Source of the DNA: Ochrobactrum vermis
GTDB lineage: Bacteria > Pseudomonadota > Alphaproteobacteria > Rhizobiales > Rhizobiaceae
Assembly: GCF_002975205.1 (NCBI RefSeq)
Contig: NZ_PCOC01000003.1
Span: 1-64,000, forward strand
Direction of reading: 5' to 3'
Length of the DNA: 64,000 bases
Positions within the stretch are counted from its first letter, which is position 1. Each line of letters starts with the position of its first letter. Shown piece by piece: positions 55,352 to 64,000 of the stretch. The notes under the pieces are model-generated. The model was given only the letters and a program-made list of their open reading frames with translations. It did no database searches and was not told the origin of the DNA. The position numbers were made by a program, and so were the translations under genes.

Positions 55352-56905
55352 TCAATGGTAATAGCCGCGACCGCGAATGTTGGAATGAGTGGGCAGCGGC
55401 TTGCCGGTTTCCATGACCGTGCCCGCCCGGTCGAGCCCGGACTGAAGAATGGAACGAACCGACGTATACGTCAGCGCATTGATGACAAGCGCCCGCTCGC
55501 AGGCGGCATCAAGGCGGTCGTGTTCATAGCGTCGGGCAAGGGAGAGGATGCCAAGCGCTGCGCGATATCCCTGTTCCGGATGTGGTTTGTCGCGGATGAC
55601 CCGTTCGACAAAAATTCCTGTATTGGTGCTGATGCCGTTGGCCTGCCGGATCAGGCTTGCCGCGCTCATTCCGGCATGCCGCTGATGGGATTTGGGCATA
55701 TGTTCTTTCACCGTGACGTGTCCGTTGCGCTCGGAACGGCGGCGATGGGACGCGACGCGCTTATGGTTGAAGAATATTTCGACCATCCGATGCGTCAGGC
55801 GCACGGTGATCATTTTGCCGATCAACTGATGCGGCACGGAATAGAAGGTCTTTGCCACCTCGACGTGGTAGTCGGGATGGACCTTGGCTGATTTCCACTC
55901 CGCATATTCGAAGTCTGTCGCCGGTAGCGGCTTTAGAGCCTCGCGCTCTATCTCTTCGAACAACTGACGGCGGGTTTTGTCGTAATGACGCATGACGCGA
56001 CCATTGAGGTCTTCAAGAAGACCGGCAATGGCGATATTCAGATCCTCCAGCGAGAAGAAGGTCTGGTTGCGAAGCCGTGCCAGAATCCAGCGTTCTGCGA
56101 TTAAAACCGCGCCCTCAATTTTGGCCTTGTCCCGGGGCTTTTTTACCCGCGTTGGCAAGATTGTCGTGCCGTAATGTTCACTAAAGGCTTCAAATGTCGC
56201 GGTGATCGTCGGCTCAAACCACAGGGCAACCGCGACACCTGACTTGAGATTGTCGCAGACAATGGCCTTCGTAACACCACCAAAATAGTTCAGCGCCCGT
56301 TTTTGCCCTTCGATCCAGTCCGGCAACTTCTGGCTCAGGCTGGCATAGGAGAAGGTCAGATTGGATGCCGGAAGAACGGCGACAAAAATCTGCACCTGAC
56401 GGACCTCTCCGGTCTGTGGATTAACGATCGGTACCGTCTGGCCCGCATAGTCGGTCTGCATCGTCGCTCCGGCCTCATGCCGGTTGCGATAGGTTGCAGA
56501 TGTCTTGCGTTCAAAAGCTGCAAACCGGGTCGCAAACCACGTAAAGCCGTAACCGTTCGGATGAACTGCGCGATATTCCTGCCATAACAGCGTCAGCGTC
56601 ACACCCTTGCGCTTCAATTCTCGCGCAACGTAGGCAAAATCTGGAGCCTGCGTGTCCCGAGGTGGCCGACCCGTTCGTTTGAACACCACTTTCTCGAGAT
56701 GCGCGTCATCGTCATAGGCCACAGGCAAAGGCCAGCTGCAGAGACCCGCTTCACGGGCCCTGTACAAATAGGTGGAAACAGTGGTCTTCCCCATTCGAAG
56801 ACGTTCTGAAACCTCTCGAACAGATAAGCCCTGTTCAAAGGTCAATCGCAAAATAGATCGAATATCCCTCATCGTAATGCGTCTCGCTTGCTTCCGCTTC
56901 GGCAT
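55352..56905 (-). CDS. istA: IstA transposase of IS-A copy 3
   Basis: 517 residues, with Asp152, Asp218, Glu264 and the N-terminal helix-turn-helix as in the other copies. With both genes intact and a clean target duplication, this copy is the best candidate for a still active element. Confidence 0.94.
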   Translation of the reverse strand: MPKRKQARRITMRDIRSILRLTFEQGLSVREVSERLRMGKTTVSTYLYRAREAGLCSWPLPVAYDDDAHLEKVVFKRTGRPPRDTQAPDFAYVARELKRKGVTLTLLWQEYRAVHPNGYGFTWFATRFAAFERKTSATYRNRHEAGATMQTDYAGQTVPIVNPQTGEVRQVQIFVAVLPASNLTFSYASLSQKLPDWIEGQKRALNYFGGVTKAIVCDNLKSGVAVALWFEPTITATFEAFSEHYGTTILPTRVKKPRDKAKIEGAVLIAERWILARLRNQTFFSLEDLNIAIAGLLEDLNGRVMRHYDKTRRQLFEEIEREALKPLPATDFEYAEWKSAKVHPDYHVEVAKTFYSVPHQLIGKMITVRLTHRMVEIFFNHKRVASHRRRSERNGHVTVKEHMPKSHQRHAGMSAASLIRQANGISTNTGIFVERVIRDKPHPEQGYRAALGILSLARRYEHDRLDAACERALVINALTYTSVRSILQSGLDRAGTVMETGKPLPTHSNIRGRGYYH

Positions 56906-57088
56906 GGCCTCTCCTGACTAAAATCAAGAAGAAATCACGCTCAAACGGCGCCCGCAAAACTTGCGCCAAAACTGTCCGCACATTTGTGAAAACGCTGTCC
57001 GCGACTTAGTGAAATCCGCGATCGCTCTTTACTGAAAAACCTGTCCCGTAATTAGTGAAACACGCAATCAGTCGGGGCTTCCCATATC

Positions 57089-57700
57089 TCAACCTTCCAG
57101 CGGTACGATGGGATCGCCGGGACGGATGATCCCGCCGACCTCGATCGCACAATTCAGGCCGGAGCGATTCAGCAAGGCCTCGGAGAGACGGGGAATGCCG
57201 AGCAAATCCTCAATATATTTGCAGGGGAAGTTGAGGCGGGCGCCGTACAGCACCGTCTCACCGACCCGGAAGCGGCGGCCCACGAGATGGTTGACCGGCA
57301 CGCCGATCGTGGTCAGGTTTCGACGATGGTCCTCGGGGGCGAGCTGCGCCTTGATGCCGGGCATTTTCGGCTCGCCCTGGGCCAGCGCCTCGAGCACCTC
57401 CATCTCGATCAATGTGACTTCGCGAATATCCGGCTTCGGCGAATAGGTGCCGGTCCCGAAAAAGTACCGGTCGCCTTCAATTCCACAGTCGGGAACCAAC
57501 CTTGCTTCCGACAGCTCTTCCATCTCGTAGGAGGCCGCAGTCGCGATATGGATATGCGCCAGACGGCCAGACCAGGTTGCCGGAGAGGAAGTCGGATTGA
57601 TGGCTGACGGCTTTGCGATCTGCAATTTCTTGTCCACCCGGAGTTCACATGCGATGCGGACCGTCGGACCGACAAAGCGCCGCATCATGGCTTCTGACAT
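57089..57700 (-). CDS. MOSC-domain protein, copy B
   Basis: A 203-residue protein; the start is uncertain, since similarity to copy A begins only at WSGRLAHIHIA. The MOSC core has GIEGDRYFFGTGTYS, DHRRNLTTIGVPVNHLVGRRF, VLYGARLNFPCKYIEDLLG with the conserved Cys, and the intact ending LNCAIEVGGIIRPGDPI. MOSC proteins such as YiiM, YcbX and mARC hold the molybdenum cofactor and reduce N-hydroxylated compounds with a partner reductase; the partner here is the flavin/iron-sulfur protein next in the cluster. Intact. Confidence 0.85.
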   Translation of the reverse strand: MSEAMMRRFVGPTVRIACELRVDKKLQIAKPSAINPTSSPATWSGRLAHIHIATAASYEMEELSEARLVPDCGIEGDRYFFGTGTYSPKPDIREVTLIEMEVLEALAQGEPKMPGIKAQLAPEDHRRNLTTIGVPVNHLVGRRFRVGETVLYGARLNFPCKYIEDLLGIPRLSEALLNRSGLNCAIEVGGIIRPGDPIVPLEG

Positions 57701-57733
57701 AGGGGGCGCAGGAGTTTGCGCCCCCTATCTCGG

Positions 57734-58354
57734 TCACGCGTTCTGAGATGAGCCGTCCCTGATCTTCTCTTCCAACATCTCGAGCCTGTCCTGCCCCCAG
57801 AACAGCTCGCCATCGAACACATAGGAGGGCGAGCCGAATACGCCTGCGCCGACGGCTGCGTCGGTAAAGCGTCGATATGATGCATCCACGTCCGGTTTTG
57901 CCGCCTCGGCAAGGACGGCCTCGGCGTTGAACCCCAATTCGATTAGGATGCGGTGAAGTTCGTCTGGATCGGAGATGTCGCGCTCGCCGCACCATTCGGC
58001 CCGAAGAATCGCCTGGTGCAGGGTAGCGACCGGAAGTCCCATGCGGTCCGCCGCTATGAAGATGCGGGAGGCCTCCCCGGCGTCCGGGCACATGTATTTG
58101 GGCGTCGGGTTGACCTCGATCCCAAGCTTGCGGCACCAGCGTTGCAACTCGATGATCCGGTAGGCTTGCCGCTCCGGCGCGCGCTGGCCAAGGAGCTGTC
58201 CGCCCGTTCGTCGATAGACATCCGGCAGATCGACCGGCATCCAGTTGATCCGCAACTCATGATCCTCGGCGATCCGCACAAGGCGATCGGCGCCGAGATA
58301 GGCCCAATCGGAGTTCAGCCAGAAATAATAGTCGATGTGGCGGGGGCCCGTCAT
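57734..58354 (-). CDS. 2-hydroxychromene-2-carboxylate isomerase/DsbA-like protein, copy B
   Basis: A complete 206-residue thioredoxin-fold protein: IDYYFWLNSDWAYLGADRL at the start (with Ser at the active-site position), an inserted helical domain, and GVFGSPSYVFDGELFWGQDRL at the end, the signature of the GST-kappa/HCCA isomerase branch. It lacks CxxC. These enzymes isomerise aromatic ring-cleavage products with glutathione. The ATG overlaps the transporter stop by four bases. The MOSC gene follows 33 bases on. Confidence 0.85.
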   Translation of the reverse strand: MTGPRHIDYYFWLNSDWAYLGADRLVRIAEDHELRINWMPVDLPDVYRRTGGQLLGQRAPERQAYRIIELQRWCRKLGIEVNPTPKYMCPDAGEASRIFIAADRMGLPVATLHQAILRAEWCGERDISDPDELHRILIELGFNAEAVLAEAAKPDVDASYRRFTDAAVGAGVFGSPSYVFDGELFWGQDRLEMLEEKIRDGSSQNA

Positions 58355-59694
58355 GTCTGTGCTCCTTGTGGAGCGCTGTTCGTCGCCGAGAAACGCGAGG
58401 GACCATGCATCAACAGGGCACTGATAATGGCGATGATACCGAGCGCGCTGAGATACCAGACGATGTAGCGCGGGTTGCCGTCACCCAGCGCCAGCAAGGA
58501 GGTCGCGACGATCGGAGCAAGACCGGCGCCGATTGCGGCCCCGATCTGGACGGGCATCGAAAGCCCGGTGTAGCGCACCTCCGGTGGGAATTGCGCCGAG
58601 AACAGCCCAGCCTCAGGTCCCCACATGGCAGAGTAGACGACACCGATCGCGATCACCACGGCCAAGGTGATCATGAACGGATCCAGCGTCTGGAGCATGC
58701 TGAAGTAGAAGGGTGCGAAGACCGGGATGCCTATGGCCCCGGCGATAAAGACCCATTTGAAGCTGAACCGGTCTCCGAGCACGCCGAAAAGCGGCATGGT
58801 GAACAGCGCGACCACAGCGGCCCAAACGGTGGCGTTGAGCATGACGGTCCGGCTGATGCCGAGCGTGACCGTGGTATAGGCCAGTGAATAGGTCACGACG
58901 GTGTAAAACCAGGTCGTCTCCGCGAGCTTGCCCCCCACGAGCAGCAGCGCTTCCTTGGGGTACTGGCGCAAAACCACGAGAACCGGGGCTTTCACCTTCT
59001 CGCCCTTGGATTCCATGCGCTCGAAATCGGGAGATTCGGCGACCTTCATCCGGATGAACCAGCCGACCGCCAGCAACAGGATGCAGGCCACGAACGGAAG
59101 ACGCCAGCCCCAGGCCAGCATGTCAGCCTCTGGCAGCAAGGCCACCCAGCCCATGGCGAGCGAAGACAGGATGAGGCCGGCTGCGACGCCCACCTGGGGA
59201 AGACTTCCGAAAAAGCCCTTCTTGCCTTCGGGCGCATGCTCCACCGCCATGAGGATCGCGCCGCCCCATTCGCCGCCGACGGCAAGGCCCTGGCAGATGC
59301 GCGCGAAGACGAGAAGCACGGCAGCCCAATAGCCGATCGTGTCGTAGGACGGGATGAGCCCGATGATGACGGTAGGCAAGCCCATGAGGAGCAGCGTCAG
59401 GATCAACATGGACTTGCGCCCGATCCGGTCGCCGTAGTGGCCGAACACAATTCCCCCCAGGGGACGTGCGAAGAAGCCGACGGCGTAGGTCGCGAAGGCC
59501 GCAAGCGTGCCGGTGATCGGATCGATCGCCGGAAAGAAGATTTTGTTGAAGACCAGTGCCGCGGCGGTGCCATACAGAAAGAAGTCATACCACTCGATCG
59601 TGGTCCCCATCATGCTGGCGATGCCGGCTGTCACATACTGCTTTTTTCTCCCCGGCTGCGAGGCAGCCGCTGTCGTCGGGCTTTCTGAACTCAT
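58351..59694 (-). CDS. MHS-family MFS transporter, copy B
   Basis: Start ATG 59694 with GGGAGG seven bases before. The 447-residue, 12-span protein has IEWYDFFLYGTAAALVF in span 1, GDRIGRKSMLILTLLLMG (the MFS loop motif), CQGLAVGGEWGGAILMAVE in span 4-5 and a central loop ESPDFERMESKGEK, all typical of metabolite:H+ symporters such as ProP, KgtP and ShiA. It should import a small organic acid, osmolyte or aromatic acid. Intact. Confidence 0.9.
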   Translation of the reverse strand: MSSESPTTAAASQPGRKKQYVTAGIASMMGTTIEWYDFFLYGTAAALVFNKIFFPAIDPITGTLAAFATYAVGFFARPLGGIVFGHYGDRIGRKSMLILTLLLMGLPTVIIGLIPSYDTIGYWAAVLLVFARICQGLAVGGEWGGAILMAVEHAPEGKKGFFGSLPQVGVAAGLILSSLAMGWVALLPEADMLAWGWRLPFVACILLLAVGWFIRMKVAESPDFERMESKGEKVKAPVLVVLRQYPKEALLLVGGKLAETTWFYTVVTYSLAYTTVTLGISRTVMLNATVWAAVVALFTMPLFGVLGDRFSFKWVFIAGAIGIPVFAPFYFSMLQTLDPFMITLAVVIAIGVVYSAMWGPEAGLFSAQFPPEVRYTGLSMPVQIGAAIGAGLAPIVATSLLALGDGNPRYIVWYLSALGIIAIISALLMHGPSRFSATNSAPQGAQT

Positions 59695-59788
59695 GTCATA
59701 TCCTCCCAATTTGTGTTGATTGTCCGCGTCGATTCGAGCGCGCGGATAAGCAGAGCCGGGCGCGTTGAGCGCCCGGCCTGATTTTTCT

Positions 59789-60571
59789 TCAGCGCGTGAG
59801 GGGCGCCGGGACTGCAGCGTGCGTCTGCCGGCACCAGTAGTCGAAGGTGGCGTTCACGATCGACGGCTTCAGCAGATAGTCATGCGCTTCCTTGGCGAGC
59901 GTAGCGTCCACCGGCGTCAGCGGCCCGAAGACACGGGCGCGGATCTGCATGCGGGCGGCCCGTTCGAGGTAGACCGAAAGATAGGTCGCCTCCTCGACCG
60001 ATTTTCCGGCAGTCAGATAGCCATGATGGGCGAGGATGATGGCCCGTTTGTCGCCGAGCGCTTCGGATATCAGCACGCCTTCATGGTCGGCGATCGGCAC
60101 GCCCGGCCAGTCGCCGAGAAAGGCGCAGTCATCGTGAAGCGGCGTCATATCCATCTGGGAGATGACGAGGGGTTGGCGCGCCGCCGCCAGTGCCGAGGCC
60201 CAGGGAGAATGCGTGTGGATGAGGGAGTTCACGTCGGGGCGCGCATCATAGACCCAGAGATGAAAGCGTGTGGCCGGATTCGCCATGCCTTCGCCGGTTA
60301 GTGTATTGAGATCGCGGTCGACCTCGATGAAGTCCTCAGGGGTCGCCTCGTCGAAGCCGAGGCCGAATCGAAGCGTCCAGTAAGCGTTCGGCGTCTCCGA
60401 CCGAAAGCTGATCTGACCGGCGAGGCCGGCTTCCTGTCCAGTCATCGCGAGAATCTTGCAGGCGTATGCCAGTGTTTCCTTGTCGCTACGCGTTTTCTTC
60501 TTGAGGTGCTGCGACATCTCGCGCGTTGCGCGATCGTCAAAATATTCCTTTGCTCTGAGTTGTTCGTTCAT
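59789..60571 (-). CDS. class II aldolase/adducin-family protein, copy B
   Basis: 260 residues, colinear with copy A and very similar, including the zinc-site His pairs in IHTHSPWASAL and LAHHGYLTAG and the C-terminus VNATFDYWCRQTHAAVP. It is located between the LysR gene and the transporter gene. The near-complete conservation between copies whose neighbours have decayed shows it remains under selection or decays last. Intact. Confidence 0.86.
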   Translation of the reverse strand: MNEQLRAKEYFDDRATREMSQHLKKKTRSDKETLAYACKILAMTGQEAGLAGQISFRSETPNAYWTLRFGLGFDEATPEDFIEVDRDLNTLTGEGMANPATRFHLWVYDARPDVNSLIHTHSPWASALAAARQPLVISQMDMTPLHDDCAFLGDWPGVPIADHEGVLISEALGDKRAIILAHHGYLTAGKSVEEATYLSVYLERAARMQIRARVFGPLTPVDATLAKEAHDYLLKPSIVNATFDYWCRQTHAAVPAPLTR

Positions 60572-60678
60572 TGAGAATTCTCCCTAGGCTCGATTTATAT
60601 TGTGCCGAGGGGAGTATGAGGGCGGGCCGGCCCTCAAGCCATGACGCTGAGCTCATAGGAGAAATGAGGAAATCGTCG

Positions 60679-61563
60679 TCAGCCGTTAGAATGCGGCTGA
60701 GCTGTCGCGACCTCGATGAGCGCGCTGACCAGCGGAGACGGCTTTCGATCCCTCCGCACGATCGCCACCACTCGCCGGCGCATGATCGGCCGAGCGATCG
60801 TCAGCTTCCGCAGACCGTACTCGGCCAGCAGCCTGTCAGGAATTTGCTTGGGCAGAATGCACGATCCCACACGGGACGCGACCATGCGGAGCATGGCGTC
60901 TATGGTTTCGGCTTCCCCGACGAGCTCGGCCTTGACCCCGCTGGTTTGGAGCATCTTGGCGAGGGCGTAGTGGGCGGGGAAGGCCACGAGGCGGACGCAG
61001 GTGGTTGTCAGATCCAATCCATCGGACAGAGTGTCTTCGGTGGCGCAGATCAAGCACATCTCGTCTTCAAAGAGCTCGGTTGCCGAAAAGATGTCGGTGT
61101 CCACGGCCGAGTCGTAGACCAGCCGCAGATCCGCTCGACCGCTCTCCACCAGCGCTACGACCTCGGGTGAGCTTCTTCCCATCAGCGACAGGTTCACATT
61201 CTGATGCTTGCTGACGAAGCTCGCGACGATGTCGCCCATGAAATAGTAGCTCAGGGTGTGAATGACGGCCAGGCGGACCTGGCCTTCGCTGACGCCTTCC
61301 CGATCGCGGATGGCCTCTATGACCTCGTCGATCGAGCCGTAAGCCGTCCGGGCGATTTGCAGCAGCTTGTTCCCCGCCGCCGTGAGTTCGACGCCGCGCC
61401 CCGTGCGAAAGAACAATGGCTTGCCGAGATGGTCCTCAAGCGCGGCCAACTGACGGCTCACGCCTGACTGGGTCAGGTCGAGCGCGTCGGCCGCCTTTGA
61501 GAGGGACTTCAGCTCGGCAAGTTTGACGAAGTTGCGCAGCAGCCGATCAGGACTGTCCACCAT
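60679..61563 (-). CDS. LysR-family regulator, copy B
   Basis: Start ATG 61563 (MVDSPDRLL) with GGGAGG five bases before; the long upstream open frame is not coding. The 294-residue protein has the helix-turn-helix FVKLAELKSLSKAADALDLTQSGVSRQLAALE and an effector domain with VRLAVIHTLSYYFMGDI matching copy A. It begins the cluster in transcription order, co-directional with its targets rather than divergent, which is less usual for LysR. Intact. Confidence 0.9.
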   Translation of the reverse strand: MVDSPDRLLRNFVKLAELKSLSKAADALDLTQSGVSRQLAALEDHLGKPLFFRTGRGVELTAAGNKLLQIARTAYGSIDEVIEAIRDREGVSEGQVRLAVIHTLSYYFMGDIVASFVSKHQNVNLSLMGRSSPEVVALVESGRADLRLVYDSAVDTDIFSATELFEDEMCLICATEDTLSDGLDLTTTCVRLVAFPAHYALAKMLQTSGVKAELVGEAETIDAMLRMVASRVGSCILPKQIPDRLLAEYGLRKLTIARPIMRRRVVAIVRRDRKPSPLVSALIEVATAQPHSNG

Positions 61564-61934
61564 GAGAACCTCCCGACCGCTTGTTGCGATTTCCATAGAT
61601 GGTGCGGCGACGATGTTATCGGTTTTGCGCGGCGAAACTAGACTCATTCCAATGTGGTGGCGAAGCGCCACCCGATCGGGCCCTTGGACACTCCCGGCCT
61701 CGCAGGTTTTCGCGGACCGCCTCTGTCGAACCCGCCGCTCAAACCCTAATGCGTAGGCCTTCTGCCAGGCGATGGCCCCGAGACGATATCCAGCAAGCTG
61801 GTGATGCGGCGGTTGAATGACAGCGTGCCTAGCCTTGGTGACGACAATAGAGCCGGCCGCCCGAGGCGGTCTCATCTGCGCCAGGAGGCTTGCATGATGG
61901 CTGAAGACGGATCGGCGGGCGGTTTTTCGGGGAA
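61564..61934. other. intergenic region upstream of LysR copy B
   Basis: About 370 bases between the LysR gene (minus) and the aminotransferase (plus). It should contain the promoter of the six-gene cluster. I could not fix promoter boxes or a LysR T-N11-A site with confidence. No separate gene is evident. Confidence 0.4.

Positions 61935-64000
<2,066 letters not shown>

Larger units (their letters stand above)
54312..57066 (-). mobile_element. IS21-family element IS-A, copy 3 (2755 bp)
   Basis: The same length and ends as copies 1 and 2, flanked on both sides by ATCAG, a 5-bp target duplication, so this is a simple insertion. One base difference from the other copies was seen in istB (54529-54532 region, G for A on the plus strand), synonymous. 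It is in the same orientation as copy 2, 27.6 kb away. Confidence 0.96.

Noticed and set aside
17398..57066. A classical composite transposon bounded by IS-A copies
   Set aside because: Copy 3 has its own target duplication and copies 1/2 share another, so the insertions were independent; the outer ends do not share a duplication.

Overview
The window looks like accessory DNA, most likely plasmid or island, from an alphaproteobacterium of the order Hyphomicrobiales (Brucella/Ochrobactrum/Rhizobium-like). This is inferred from the virB-type conjugation genes, the pair of genes resembling the rhizobial RcgA/RcgR families, and the style of the IS30, ISNCY and IS21 elements. No rRNA, tRNA, CRISPR array or replication gene was recognised. 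The left third (about 1-14.5 kb) reads as lower in GC and is compact and orderly. The rest is GC-richer, full of insertion sequences, truncated genes and duplicated gene groups.

Layout. 1-6.3 kb (minus strand): start of a type IV secretion operon (virB1, virB2, virB3, virB4, a transglycosylase with a VirB5-like N-terminus, virB5, a small lipoprotein, start of virB6). 6.4-9.7 kb (plus): three overlapping genes for exported nuclease-fold-like proteins, then small membrane and secreted proteins, closed by a terminator. 10.2-14.2 kb: a large membrane protein, an alpha/beta hydrolase and a FadL-like outer-membrane protein, bracketed by two paralogous small genes. 14.8-17.4 kb: IS30 element, an unknown gene and the tail of an ISNCY transposase.

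17.4-28.6 kb and 53.4-61.6 kb hold two diverged copies of a six-gene cluster (LysR regulator, class II aldolase, MHS-type MFS transporter, 2-hydroxychromene-2-carboxylate isomerase/DsbA-like protein, MOSC protein, FAD/2Fe-2S reductase). Copy A is cut and partly inverted by two copies of a 2755-bp IS21-family element (IS-A) and carries a lesion in four of its six genes. Copy B has a third IS-A between the MOSC and reductase genes and a frameshifted reductase; its other five genes look intact.

29.3-53.3 kb holds an orphan cytochrome oxidase subunit I gene; an operon of MarR regulator, exported protein, AhpD-like protein and redoxin; two copies of a group related to pyridoxal phosphate (PLP) and transport (yggS, pdxY, LctP-type permease, plus redoxin); GntR regulator, nitrilase and glutathione transferase; a 5'-truncated second IS21 element (IS-B); a MocR-CtaB gene chimera; remnants of a third LctP gene, a Mn-catalase and a GGDEF protein; ahpC-ahpF; two PLP aminotransferase genes (argD-like, hisC-like); otsB-like; and a DUF1971 gene with a stop codon. 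A third, aromatic-type aminotransferase gene at 61.9 kb is cut by another IS21-family istA that runs off the end.

How the parts may work together (inference): the MOSC protein with its own flavin/iron-sulfur reductase resembles systems that reduce N-hydroxylated compounds. The neighbouring kinase, PLP carrier, redoxins, AhpC/F/D, oxidase subunit and aminotransferases all concern PLP chemistry, respiration or thiol/peroxide stress. The island may let a soil or plant-associated host use or survive a PLP- or respiration-reactive compound. The substrate cannot be read from the sequence.
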